Assembly: GCA_003049465.1 (NCBI GenBank)
Contig: PYSS01000148.1
Location: 23,463 to 87,462, forward strand
Source of the DNA: Magnaporthiopsis rhizophila
Taxonomy: Eukaryota; Ascomycota; Sordariomycetes; Magnaporthales; Magnaporthaceae
Reading direction: 5' to 3'
Length of the DNA: 64,000 nt
Made by a program: the position numbers and the translations under genes. The number at the start of each line of letters is the position of its first letter. Positions within the stretch are counted from its first letter, which is position 1. The notes beneath the pieces are model-generated. The model saw nothing but the letters and a program-made list of their open reading frames with translations, ran no database searches and was not told where the DNA came from. Positions 46,631 through 57,666 of this stretch are shown here, piece after piece.

Positions 46631-47996
46631 ATGCTCACCGTTCAGACGTTCTCCTTGGGCTGGCTCTTGGCCACCAGCGCGGCCATGGCCACGCGGACGA
46701 TGACGCCCAGCAAGAGCTGTGTGCAGTTCAACGTGTCCGTGCCCGTGGTCGCGACCAACAAGCACTACAGCCAGCCCCGGGTCGACAACAACATCGACAC
46801 GGTCAACTGGGCCTTGAACTTCAGCATCCGGACGGCGCCCAAGAACAATGCGGAGCGCATCCTCGGCGACGTGGACATCAACCGTTCCTTCAGGATCAGC
46901 GCCCAGCTCTGCGTCCCGCCGGAGAAGACGACCAAGGCCGATATCCTGCAGATCGCCGTGAATGGCAATGCGTGGGACAAGCGGTACGTCGACCTTCAGA
47001 AGTTTCCAAGAACAATAACGAGGAGGTGTGTGTGTTTTTTTAACGATGATTGGTTTCCGGAGCAACAGATACTGGGACGTCCAGGTCAAGCCGGAGCAGT
47101 ACTCGTACATCGACGCGGCCATCGCCAAGGGATACTCGATCCTCACGTGGGACCGGATCGGGACGGGGCAGTCTGAGATCGCCAATGCGTACGACGAGGT
47201 GCAGCTGACGACCGAGATCGAGATCCTGGCCGGGCTCACCAACCTGGCGCGTGAGGGCAAGCTGCTCAGCTCCGCCACCACCACCACCACCACCACGACC
47301 GTGACGGAGCCGAAGCCGACACGCATCGTGCATGTGGCGCACTCGTTCGGGGCCTACCTCACCTACGCGTTCCTGCTCAAGCACCCGACGCTCTCGGACG
47401 CGGCGCTGCTGTCGAGCTTCCTGCCCAACGCCACGCAGCTGGGCGCCGTCAAGGTGGTGACGTTTGAGCACGACTACGCGGCGCACAACGACCCGGCGCG
47501 GTTCGGCAGGTTCATTTCGGGCTACATGGTGCCGGCGGAGGAGAACGCGCTGCAGAAGCTGTACTTCACCAAGGGCGGCTTCGACCCGGAGCTGCTGACG
47601 TACTCGGACAAGGTCAAGCAGCCCGAGGCCGTGAGTCTGTACGCGTCGGACCACCAGATCCAGTACGCGACCAGCGACCGGCTGTTCCACGGTCCGGTGC
47701 AGGTATGCGTGGGATATTTTCTTTTGTGGGTTGTATGTGGTTTTACGAGGGGCTGTGTTGGCTGACACCGTCGCTTGCTTGCTTCCCAGATCATCGTCGG
47801 CGAGAAGGATTTCCCGCTTTGCAACGGGTACTGCCCGGGCACATTCGATGAGGCCAACATCAAAGACATCTTCCACAACGCGACGGATGTGCAGGTCAAG
47901 GTGCTGGAAAATACGGCGCATGCGCTGGCGCTGCACAAGAGCGCTCCTGCTGGGTACAAGCTCATGTTTGACTTTTTGTCGGGGCACGGGTTCTAG
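46631..47996 (+). CDS. Secreted alpha/beta hydrolase
   Basis: Exons 46631-46983, 47069-47702 and 47790-47996 give 397 residues. Residues 1-19 form a signal peptide (MLTVQTFSLGWLLATSAAM). The fold is recognisable from the oxyanion-side strand (ILQIAVNGNAWDKR), GYSILTWDRIGTGQS, and the nucleophile elbow VAHSFGAYL with Ser210. The candidate acid is Asp336 in GEKDFP and the base is His373 or His378. The elbow reads A-H-S-F-G where G-x-S-x-G is usual. A microsatellite (ACC repeats, 47276-47297) codes for a run of Thr inside a loop. The protein is probably an extracellular or vacuolar esterase or lipase-like enzyme of unknown substrate. The neighbours give no pathway hint. Confidence 0.88.
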
Positions 47997-48818
47997 GGGA
48001 GGGAGTAGAACTGTCAGATGGTGGAGGGTGGTGATGGAAAGGACTGTGGGATAACTGATCGCCAGTGTCTTCGAGGGCCCACGGACACCATTCTCTTCTT
48101 GGCGTAGGCCGCTGTCCTACCGGTAGGATCTATATTTATTCGTAGAATAGAGCGTGAGGCTATTCGCAGGAGTCGAATGCAATCGAATTAGCTTCAGTGA
48201 TTTGGTCCCCTTCCTACTGTTGCGGAAGCTCAGGTTTCGCAAAAACACGGACGAGATTACGCGGTCCGCCGGCCTCCGCCGCAAGATCGACGACTTGACG
48301 GGCCGCTGGTTGCCGCTATGCAAACTCGATCAATCGTTAAGGTTCCATTGAAAATAACTCCTCTGCGAATTCCGTAATGGCCTGCAGCTTTCCCGTTTCT
48401 CTTACCGCTACTCCCGTTTTCCATGGAAAGAGTTCGTTATGCTAAGAAGTTATGGTACAGCTCTGCCACGAATTTAATGTTCAGGGCCACCAGCCCAGCC
48501 CTCGGCCGGGATCGCCGGATGATACAGTGCGGCCGGCATTGGCATCCAGATCTTACCCATTGCTTCCGGTGACTCAAGCGGCGGCAGCTCCAGTGCCTGA
48601 CACTGGCTGAACCGCAGCCGTGTGGGGGCGGGGTCGCAGCCATTGACTTCTGTCGAATTGGGATTGGCCTCCACGTGCATGGATGTTATGTGGCGGTCAC
48701 CAGCTTCCGCTCGTCCTATTTAAGAGGAAATCTTGCTGCCGTCCAGAAGGGCCGTAGTATCAGCTCGAAGCCTCACACTGCCAACAGCACGTGCAGAGCA
48801 CGCCTCAAACCAGACACA

Positions 48819-50106
48819 ATGGCCTACATCGCATCATCACCATGGTTCCTCATCGCGCTCTCCGTCGCGGCAGGGTACTGCATCATGGGCCTGGCCGTCC
48901 GCAGCGGCCTCTTCGACTTGGACGCCAAGATGGCTGCTGAGCACCCGACGCGGATGCCCGGCTTCGACGCCGACGGCACGCTGTACTCGGCCTTCACCGG
49001 CAACGCCGCGGTCGACAACCACATTGCCGGCTTTATTCGTTTTTTCGCCACCATGGGCAGCGGCGAGCTGCAGCCCCTTAGCCTCTTCTCCTTTTGGTTC
49101 TCGGGCCAGGTCCTCTCGGGCTTGGTTATCATGACGCTCGACGGCCTACGCGCCGGCAACCGGGGCAAGGCGATCAGCTAGTACGTCGGCCATCTCCGCC
49201 GTGGTCATATCTCTCGTCGGCTACCCATATCCATCAAACTATCAACTCAAATCCAAACCTTCCGCTGACCTGATCACACCCAGCACTGCGCTTTGGGGCA
49301 TGTGCTACCAAACCATAACCTATGGCGTCACTATCCCCATCTACGTCGCCGTCTGGCTGTGGACCTCTCCCCTAGCTCGCATGACCGCCACCGAAACCCC
49401 CGGCAGTGAGGTTGCCGCCGCCCTGGCCCTTGACGACGCCGATCTCTCGGTTATGCCGCACGCGCTGATCTGGGGCTACATCCTGCCCACCCTGCTGGCG
49501 TCTCTGCCCAGCCCCGCCGTCGTGACGGCCAAACAGAAGGCCGCCTACATCATGATCTGGCAGTTCTTCCCCGTCTGGACGAGCCTCGTGCAGCTCGCTC
49601 TGTCCACCGCCGCCCGTCGTCTTCGCCCCGGCCCGGACTCGAAGACGGCAGCCGCCACGGCGCCGGCCGATAGGCAGAAGGCCCTCGCGCACCACCTGCG
49701 CTGGATCTATATCTTCACCGTCACCGTCACCACGGCCGTCCATACCGTCGCGGTGCTGTACGCCGTCGTCCCCTCGCTGCGGCCAGAGTCGATCGCGCCC
49801 CTAGACCCCTCCTTGGTCAACTTGGGCAACACCTTCAAGCCGGCGCTGACCCCCTTCGAGGCCATCCGCCCCGCCAAGTCGTTCGCCGACGGGCTCCTGC
49901 TGCTACTGCAGTATGACGTCTACTTTGCCGGCTCCGCATTCCTCTACTGGGCGTCGTGCCAGTTCCGCGCCGCCACCGAGGCCCCGACTCTGTCCAGCAT
50001 CCTGATCGTGCTGACCGGGCCCATCGGGGCCGCGCTCATCCTGACGTGGCGTCGCGACGAGCGTCTGCTTCTCGGCACCGACGCGCCCAAGGCCAAGACG
50101 AACTAA
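48819..50106 (+). CDS. Multi-pass integral membrane protein, unknown function
   Basis: Exons 48819-49180 and 49284-50106 (GTACGT donor, CCCAG acceptor) give 394 residues. Hydrophobic segments occur at the N-terminus (SPWFLIALSVAAGYCIMGLA), twice more in exon 1 or early exon 2, and about five times later, for roughly eight membrane spans. Between them is a short Ala/Asp-rich loop and a charged loop (RRLRPGPDSK). The end is cytoplasmic-like and Lys-rich. I do not recognise a named family. Similar fungal membrane proteins are often listed near secondary-metabolism genes, but no synthase is present here, so no pathway is claimed. Confidence 0.8.
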
Positions 50107-50498
50107 AGCGACACCCATCGCTCTTCGGGTTGGTAGTGTTTCTCGGCATGTGTGCCGAGCAATAATTTTTTGGATTTCATTTGCGGCCGCCATTCACAGT
50201 ACACGCCAAATTTGCTGGCCAGGAGTACAGCGTAAAGATAAAACCATTTTTGTAGCTTTCCAAAACAATATCACACTCTCCCAATCAAGCATGCCGTTAC
50301 CAGTCTCTGCCGCCTCGATATGGGTGGTCACGTGACAAACTTCCTTGACATCACTTAGCCCCTCGCTAGCCACAGTGATGACATCACTGCGCGGTAGAAA
50401 GACACGAGGACAAAATCTCGCGAATACTGGGAATACACCTAGCCACGATGCCGAAACCACGACAGATATGCTCACAGACGAAACAAGAAAATTCAAGA

Positions 50499-50806
50499 TG
50501 GCCACTTCACTTAGGATCCTGAGCAAGCGCCCATACGGCCTGGTGATGCCAACGTCCTCCGCCAAAGCCACGCTGCTCCTCCCCATCAGCGACCGCCGCC
50601 TCGTCCACGTCGGCACGAAGAGCGAGACCACGCCCGCTCCGATCCAGCCGTCCGAGGCCCAGGCTATCCCGCTCGGCGCGTACTACGAGTACGTCCTCAA
50701 CGAGCCGCAGCCGGTAGACAAACAGAAGCACTACGAGCCGCCGGCCTCTGCCGCCGGGGGTGCAGAGGCAGCGAAGAACTCCGGGCCGCCGAAGCAGTCG
50801 ACTTGA
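50499..50806 (+). CDS. Small hypothetical protein (about 102 aa)
   Basis: Single-exon frame starting MATSLRILSKRPYGLVMP, ending in a Pro/Ala/Lys-rich tail and TGA at 50804-50806. An in-frame Met at 50469 would add ten residues. The Arg/Lys-rich N-terminus could be a mitochondrial presequence. Coding potential is suggested only by composition and a plausible start, with no domain recognised. Confidence 0.35.
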
Positions 50807-51240
50807 GGTCTGGTTCTGGCTTTTGTTGTTGAGAGACGCAAGGATGCTTGGAGGATAACATCTCACTGCGCGCCAAGCCGAGAGTTGGTTTTTAGGGAAT
50901 TCATTAGCGCACTTGGTTGCCGCTCGAGTGGTGGCACTCGGGGACCAAAGAAGCACAATTGAGGCTGCCACGGATACATGCCGGCGAGATGGCAGATGAT
51001 GGAGTAGAGGCAGCACGTTGTTGCCTCGGTCATTCTGGCGTCTTGGTGGAATACAGGCCTCTACTAGTATCACTTAGTGCCTAGCTGCGCCTTACAGGGC
51101 CTTCACTGCAAGCAGACAAGGGTCACAAAATTCCGAAATATCCCCAAAACCTTGAGGCCCGCCATAATTGGCTGAACCGCGTTTTCTCCCACCGCATTTT
51201 GAACATCTCATCCGACCGTCAAAGCCCTCACACTTACAAA

Positions 51241-51735
51241 ATGCCAGATAAAAATGATAAAACAGACACCGCCGCAATCGCGGCTGCATGGCAGTACCAC
51301 CAGGCCGTGCAGGCCGCCGAAAGACGAGCCTCTTTATCCCGCCAAGCAACCGCCGCCAAGGGGCGGCCCCGAGAGTCGCTCCGGGCTCACTGCCGCAGAC
51401 TAAAAGTCCCCTATTCCACAGTTGGCAGGTACTACCAAGCCCTCAAGTCCACCGGGCGTCTTTCTCTCTCTGAGCGCGGCATCGGCCGCCCACGGGCGCT
51501 GACCGATGCCGATGATGCGACCCTGGTGACCTACATCGTCAAGCTCGAGCGGGCCGGCGTCCGCGTCAGCAAGCAGATGGTGGTTGCGCGCGCCAACGAG
51601 CTGCGGTCCTTGCGGAGCCCGGGCGCCGGCCCCCTCAGCAAGGGCTGGTATCCTCGATGGAGACTGGACCATGACGACGCGCTTCGCGCTGCGGCGGCGA
51701 ATAGCGCCCAGTCAAGCAAGGTCGTGGAGGGATAG
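51241..51735 (+). CDS. Pogo/CENP-B-type DNA-binding protein lacking a transposase catalytic domain
   Basis: 164 residues from a single exon. Residues about 45-75 (ESLRAHCRRLKVPYSTVGRY) form a psq-type helix-turn-helix. GRPRALTDADDATLVTYIVK and the next ~45 residues, ending GWYPRWRLDHDD, follow the CENP-B-type HTH pattern (L....E..L..wi......g...s...v...A..l......p.....W...f). These two domains open pogo/Fot1 transposases, but no DDE domain follows: the stop is at 51733-51735 and the next gene begins 200 bp on. The sequence is GC-rich and undamaged, unlike the RIP-altered Fot1-like element at 1-1911. It is either a truncated transposase fragment or a domesticated DNA-binding protein. Confidence 0.65.
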   Translation: MPDKNDKTDTAAIAAAWQYHQAVQAAERRASLSRQATAAKGRPRESLRAHCRRLKVPYSTVGRYYQALKSTGRLSLSERGIGRPRALTDADDATLVTYIVKLERAGVRVSKQMVVARANELRSLRSPGAGPLSKGWYPRWRLDHDDALRAAAANSAQSSKVVEG

Positions 51736-51933
51736 GATCCACAAGGTACGGCACTGCTGCCAAGTCGTGAAGCCTCCGCCGGCCCGCCGTTGCGGGTCAG
51801 GAATGCATCATCGGCCGCCCCTCGACGCTGGGTCCATCCACGCGGGGTGGGTGACCGCTGGTCTTCCTTACGCGCACACACACAAACACAGATCAAGGCC
51901 AAGCACTAGGAATACGCCATCATACTCACAGCA

Positions 51934-53214
51934 ATGTCGTCCGATACAGCGCGCGTCCGTAGGTGGCAGACGGTCCAGGATGGGCTGGACAAGTTGTACC
52001 TCACGGACGGGCCGATGCCCACGCCGGGCGAGGGCGAGGTTCTCGTCGAGATCCGTGCCGTCTCCATCAACTACCGCGATACCGAAGGTGAGCATATCCG
52101 GCTGGCCATCGTCATCTGCATACACCTCACTTCCAGCCCGGACTAATATCAACCATTGAACCTGCACAAAGTGGCCAACGGAATCTACAAATCCCACCAC
52201 AAATCCCTCGCCTCCACCACCCCGTCGCCCATCGCACCCTGCTCCGACATGTGCGGCGTCGTCGTCGGCCTCGGCCCCTCCTCGGCCCCCTGGAGGCTCG
52301 GCGACCGCGTCGTGTCGACCTTTTTGCCGGGCTTCGCGGCGGGCCAGGTGCGCGAGCACCACCTGGCGACCAGCCTCGGCTTCCCCGCCGACGGCGTGCT
52401 GCAGACGCACCGCGTCTTCTCCGCGGCGGAGCTGGTGCGCGCCCCAGCCCACCTGAGCGACGAAGAGGCCGCGTGCCTGCCCGTCGCGGCCCTGACGGCC
52501 TGGATGGCCCTGTTCTGGGACCGCCCGCTTGGCGAGGCGGCGGCGCTGGGTCTGAAGGATAAGACGGTGCTGGTGCAGGGCACCGGGGGCGTGAGCATCT
52601 GCGGGTTGCAGATTGCCAAGGCGAGCGGCGCGACGGGTGAGTTTTGGACTTTCCTACCTAGTTTACCCTCCTAGCCATCGCCGATCTACAGATTTAGCAG
52701 AGATGTTCAGTCTAACGTCGATACCACACACGCAGTCACCGTCACCTCCTCGTCCGACGCCAAGCTCCAGCGCGCCAAGGCCCTGGGCGCCGACCATGGC
52801 ATCAACTACAAGACCACGCCCGAATGGCAGGATGAGGTGCTGCGGCTGACGGGCGGCCGGGGCGCCGACGTCATCTTCGAGTGCGGCGGTGCCGAGACGC
52901 TGCACCGGTCGCTGCAGTGCGTGTCGTTCGGAGGGCTCGTGTCGTGCATCGGGTACCTGTCGGGCACGCACGAGAAGGCCGACGCCACTGCCGCAAGCAG
53001 GCCGCACGTGAACCTGCTCGCGCTGACGCGCAACTCGACCATCAAGGGCATTCTGAACGGGCCCCAAGACAGGTTCGTCGAGATGAACGCGTTCCTGTCG
53101 GAGAAGGGCGTGAAGCCGCTTGTGGAGCGGGTCTTCCCACTAGAAGAGGGCAAGGAGGCGATGCTGTATCTCGCGTCTGGGAGCCACTTTGGCAAGGTGG
53201 TTGTCAAGATGTAG
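51934..53214 (+). CDS. Zinc-independent medium-chain alcohol dehydrogenase / quinone oxidoreductase-like
   Basis: Exons 51934-52087, 52172-52636 and 52736-53214 give 365 residues. The N-terminal GroES-like domain contains GEGEVLVEIRAVSINYRD and the PCSDMCGVVVGLG/GDRVV blocks. The Rossmann half has VLVQGTGGVSICGLQIAK, SSSDAKLQRAKALGADHGIN and GADVIFECGG. The structural zinc cysteine cluster of classical ADHs is absent, as in quinone-oxidoreductase-like members, so an NAD(P)H-dependent zinc-free reduction is expected. Substrate is unknown. The cytosolic prediction follows from the lack of a targeting signal. Confidence 0.9.
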
Positions 53215-54322
53215 GGCCGTCTCATTGGGGTCACATGTTGTCGAGTATTGCCCTTGCCATCGAGGATTCTCATCCGACCAACGTATGTAGAGTTTCCCCG
53301 AGAAAACAAATCCCCGTACATAAACTTGCAACTCCGGATGCCTCCGCTCGGTTGGGTGGCAACGAGTCCCGCTTCTGCTGGGACGAAACCCCAAGGCCGG
53401 GATCGTGGCAGGGGTCTACTGTCACTTGTGGATGCTCCACATGTTTGCGGAAATACAACACCACCTTTCAGGCAGATCGAAAGGCAGTATGTACTAGATT
53501 GCGGCATTCAGCCATCGAGAAGCGAGCGTGACGGTGAAAAGAAGCCTGACAAAAAACGAACAGAAAAGCAGGGAAGGAAAAAGAGCAGCCTTTCAGCTAA
53601 AATGAGATAAAAAAAAACCCGGACGAGAGCACAGGCCAGCTGGGCGGCAATCCGCAGCTGAAACACAGCGAACCCAGCCCACCTCGGCCCCAACCAAACG
53701 CCACGGCGAATGCAAGGGCTCAGGGGCAACTCGACCAGAATGCCAGCCCCGGTTGGCGCCGCATCAGCTCGCGCTCCGGTTGGCTCGGGGAACAATGACG
53801 ACCCCTGAAACGAGCTGGGGTAAATCAGAAGAGGCGAAAATCGTTCCACCAGACTTGACCTCGACTGCTGCGGCGGCTTCGACAAGACCGTGATTGAAAG
53901 TTCGCAGAGATCGTCGCTCCTTTTTCGTCCGACCTCACTGCCTGCCTGCGCTACCGAACGCCAAACTCGATCTGGCCTGTGGCCTTCCCAACTCAAAACC
54001 TTGATCGACGCTTCCATCGCCTGCTTCAGAGCTTCACGGCTCTCCCCGCCGCCGCCGGCACAAGGCCGTTCAAGAGCGAACGAAGGCTGCCGAACCATGT
54101 AGTCGCTCCTTCACGTGCACCATCATTCCTTCATCCATCCTTACCTTCACTGCTTTCCCGACTTTTGGTCTATTTCATTGTCTGACAGTCCACGTGACTG
54201 CATACCTTTCTTACTCTTTCCTTTGGTGTCGGGCTCTCCCACACGGACGGCTGGCTGTCTGCTGACAGAGGGAGACGTACGCGACGCACGTATCTATACT
54301 ATATATCTCTATCGCGGCGACC
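53215..54322. other. Intergenic region upstream of the multicopper oxidase
   Basis: 1.1 kb without a supported gene. CT-rich stretches (about 54110-54240) and an ATATATC cluster immediately before 54323 look like the leader and core promoter of the oxidase. A minus-strand open stretch at 53508-54098 lacks any domain or coding pattern. Confidence 0.5.
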
Positions 54323-56491
54323 ATGGACCCAGAATCACAGCGCCGGGAGGAGCGCGAGGAGCTGCTGGCCGGGCACGATGGGGAATATGAGCCGAAGCAG
54401 ACGCGACGGGCCGCACCCCCGGCTCCGGTCAAGCGGCTCTCGTCACCCGTCATGATAGTCGCCTGTGCCGTGTCGATCCTCGCGCTAGTCGGTTTCGCCA
54501 TGTCGTTCTTTGCGACGACCCAGTCGCGACCCCCCTCGTCGGGCGGATCCCAGGGCTCAGCAAACATGTCAGACCACGCCGGGACTGGGACAGGGACGGT
54601 GTCGTTAACGACAACAACATCCAGCACGCCGACGCCTTCTGCAACCAGCAACCCGGCGTCGATCATCCCCAAGGACGACTTCTTCAACCTGGACGTGGCC
54701 AAGTCGGGCTTCGTCGTGGAGACCAAGCCCCGGGCCCGCGACTACGAGTTCAACATCACGCGCGGCATGGGCTCGCCCGACGGCGTGGTGAAGCCCATGA
54801 TCCTGGTCAACGGGCAGTCGCCAGGGCCGACGGTCGAGGCCAACGTCGGCGACGCCGTCCGCGTGATCATGTACAACTCGCTCGTCAACGAGACGGCCAC
54901 CATCCACTGGCACGGCATCGACCAGCGCAACACGGTCTGGATGGATGGCGTGCCGGGCGTGACGCAGTGCGCCATCCCTCCCGGGCAGAGCTTCGTGTAC
55001 GAGTTCATCGTGCCCAACCAGCGCGGCACGTTTTGGTACCACGCCCACGTGTCGGTCCAGTACACCGACGGGCTGTACGGCGCCTTTATTATCCACGACC
55101 CGGACGAGAAGATCGCGGAGCACCACCACGACCGGCTCGTCTTCATGGGCGACATGCACCACCGGTACGGCGGCGACATCCTCTCGCAGTACCTGAGCAA
55201 ATCGCCCGACTACGCCCCGAACGAGGCGGGGACGGAGCCGTACCCGGACAACATCATCATCAACGGCCAGCACCTCTTCAACTGCACCAAACCCGACTCA
55301 GACGACGCTAGCGCCTTCACGGGCGAAGGATGCAAGGCCGGGTCTCGGCACGTGGCGCGCGTCGAGGCGGGAAAGACGGTGCGGCTGCGTCTCATCAGCC
55401 ACAGCTCCAACACGCCCTTCCTTTTCACCGTCGACGGCCACGTGCTCGAGATTGTCGAGATCGACGGCGTCGAGGTGCACCCCATCAGCACGACGCTCGT
55501 GTTCCTGAACCCGGGCCAGCGCTACTCGGTGCTCGTGCGGACCGACCGGGCTCCCGGGAACTACCTGATGCGGGCCGTCGCCACGTGCTCCATGCTGGAC
55601 CCGAACCCGGAGTCGAACCTGAGCACCGTCGGGAACCAGGGCACGGCCGTCTTCTCGTACGGCGAGGGCGTCGACCCCAAGGGCCCGCTAGTGGTGATGA
55701 ACGACTCTAACAAGGCCACCGTCGCCCAGGAGCCCTGGGACAGGCGCTGCCACGACCTGCCGTTCGACCTGGCCAAGCCGGTGCGCGAGATCGACGCGTA
55801 CGAGGTCGGCGACCGGAACAAGCACTCGTTCCGGTTCAAGTTTATCGAGGACGACCACGGCGTCCAGCACACCATCATCAACGACGTAAGTTTTTTTTTT
55901 TTTTTTTTTTTCTTACCAGTTCCTTCTATGCTCGAAGATCTAACCACCTCTTTTTCACGCCACACCCAGACCGTCTACGCCGGCCTCCCCAACGGCGCCA
56001 CGCTCTGGCAGGTGCCGCAGCAGGACGTGACGCCGCAAAATATGAACTCCTCGGACCCAAAGTACGCGTGGAAGCCGGCGCAGCACGTCTTCGTGTCGCG
56101 CGACGAGGCCATGGGGGCCGAGGTGGCCATCAGCGCCGGCAACATGATGGGCCACCCGTGGCACCTGCACGGCCAGCAGTTCCAGATCGTCGGCTGGGGC
56201 CGCGGCACCTTTGGCAAGCGCGAGACGACGTGGAACTTCAAGAACCCGCTGCGCCGCGACACCGTCACCGTCCCGGGCCACTCGCACGTCGTAATCCGCT
56301 ACATCGCCGACAACCCGGGCGTCTGGGCCCTGCACTGCCACATCCAATGGCACGCCGAGGGCGGCATGTTTGTGCAGACGGCCCAGCGGCTGAGCAAGCT
56401 TCAGGATTTGCTGAAAGCGCTTCCCGGCTTTGGCGACATCAAGTACCGCTTCTGCCCACCGTCGCCTCCCCGGTCGATTGGAGGCCGTTAG
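54323..56491 (+). CDS. Membrane-anchored multicopper oxidase (laccase/ferroxidase/ascorbate-oxidase superfamily)
   Basis: Two exons (54323-55885, 55970-56491) give 694 residues. The start is in a GACCATGG context. Residues about 1-38 are charged and cytoplasmic; 40-65 form one transmembrane helix (MIVACAVSILALVGFAMSFF), followed by a Ser/Thr-rich linker, so this is a type II anchor. Three cupredoxin domains carry all copper ligand motifs: HWHG (195), HAH (240), HPWHLHGQQF, and HCHIQWHAEGGM near the C-terminus. It therefore should oxidise substrates at the outer face with O2 reduction to water. Fet3-type ferroxidases have a C-terminal anchor and pair with a permease. Neither is seen, so iron uptake is not implied. 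The 84-bp intron starts with a 21-T run. Confidence 0.93.
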   Translation: MDPESQRREEREELLAGHDGEYEPKQTRRAAPPAPVKRLSSPVMIVACAVSILALVGFAMSFFATTQSRPPSSGGSQGSANMSDHAGTGTGTVSLTTTTSSTPTPSATSNPASIIPKDDFFNLDVAKSGFVVETKPRARDYEFNITRGMGSPDGVVKPMILVNGQSPGPTVEANVGDAVRVIMYNSLVNETATIHWHGIDQRNTVWMDGVPGVTQCAIPPGQSFVYEFIVPNQRGTFWYHAHVSVQYTDGLYGAFIIHDPDEKIAEHHHDRLVFMGDMHHRYGGDILSQYLSKSPDYAPNEAGTEPYPDNIIINGQHLFNCTKPDSDDASAFTGEGCKAGSRHVARVEAGKTVRLRLISHSSNTPFLFTVDGHVLEIVEIDGVEVHPISTTLVFLNPGQRYSVLVRTDRAPGNYLMRAVATCSMLDPNPESNLSTVGNQGTAVFSYGEGVDPKGPLVVMNDSNKATVAQEPWDRRCHDLPFDLAKPVREIDAYEVGDRNKHSFRFKFIEDDHGVQHTIINDVSFFFFFFFLPVPSMLEDLTTSFSRHTQTVYAGLPNGATLWQVPQQDVTPQNMNSSDPKYAWKPAQHVFVSRDEAMGAEVAISAGNMMGHPWHLHGQQFQIVGWGRGTFGKRETTWNFKNPLRRDTVTVPGHSHVVIRYIADNPGVWALHCHIQWHAEGGMFVQTAQRLSKLQDLLKALPGFGDIKYRFCPPSPPRSIGGR

Positions 56492-57666
56492 CGGAAGACC
56501 CCGTGAGCCTGGGGTGGGTGGACTACCTGAGTACCAATTAATATCCATGTATCTGTGTTGGCGTCGGCTGGGCGACGGACGGCGCCTTTGAGCCGCTGGC
56601 CGGCCCATTTGACAGCCGAAACACCTGCCGCATTTGTATATAGAGCATCAGTATGCCTTCTCAGAAGCATGTTATATATATCCATATAGATCTTGTATTC
56701 ACTCTTTCAAGCTAGCCGACTCGTCCCTCGCCTGCCGATATCGCCCATGTCAAAGCCGGAGATGTCACTAAGTTTTGCGCACACGGCGGTGAATATCGGG
56801 CGCGGTATGGCTGGGCGGAATACTACCTTCCCTTCCAGTCACCGACCCGCCGCCCTGGTGCTGGTCGATGTGTGGGGGCGCCAAAACATGTCAAATGCAG
56901 AAAAAAGAAAAAGAAAAAGAAAAAAAAAAAAGTCTATCATGATCGACACGCTGTAAGCTGCAGCCATGTCGGTGGATTCTGGCACGTTTGCCCAGGTTGG
57001 TAGTCGTCGAGTGGGCGGGCCAGAGCGGTCGGTCATCCGCCAAGACCTCCCCCTCCTTGACCCCTGCTCCCCGAGCAGCCACCACAGCGGGGGAGGGTGA
57101 GCACTGGAGAGGGAGGAACAGAAGGACACTGAGCTCTGCAGCTGCCATGTGGCGCTCGCGACGGCATCTGACTTGACCAACGCAGCCGGCAGCCGACATC
57201 GAAGACAAGCTTGTTTTTCTCTTCTTGTCCGTCCAACTGGATGCTTGAAGCACAGCCGATGCATGACGCCGTCAACCGGCAAAGAGATCACCCACCGCCA
57301 CCCACCCCTGCTCCCGGGCTCCGCGATACTACACACGACTACTACCTACCGGGCGGAGACTCAGCTCGTCGCACGCGCTCGATATTGCTTTTTCTCCGCA
57401 ATGCACGGTTGCATAGTGGAGAGGCGTCGGGGTGGCCCTATGACAGGGCGTGTGTGTCTCTCCGGCCCGAGGATATCGGGGACTGCCTTGGTAGGTAGGT
57501 CGGTAGGTATTTAAAGCTACCGCTATGCGCCAGAACGGAGGGCAGAAGCTCGTGGGAGGCAGCCGTCGCTCCCGCTTCCAGAAGACAGCCCGGCCCGTCC
57601 AGCCCAGCAGCCCCTAGATTGCCCCGATTTCTCGTCTCGCCTTCGTTGGCCCAGACAACAGCAAGA
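56492..57666. other. Intergenic region between oxidase and phosphatase genes
   Basis: 1.2 kb. It contains an A-rich microsatellite (AAAAAG-type) at about 56899-56930. Repeated GGTAGGT motifs with a TATTTAAAG box near 57488-57515 probably belong to the alkaline phosphatase promoter. No gene supported. Confidence 0.5.

Noticed and set aside
50107..53214. Secondary-metabolite cluster around the membrane protein, dehydrogenase and oxidase
   Set aside because: No polyketide, peptide or terpene synthase, no cluster-specific zinc-finger regulator and no transporter pair. Co-location alone is weak.
53508..54098. Minus-strand 196-codon open stretch upstream of the multicopper oxidase
   Set aside because: No motif, mixed-composition low-quality translation, and overlap with a leader/promoter-like CT-rich region.
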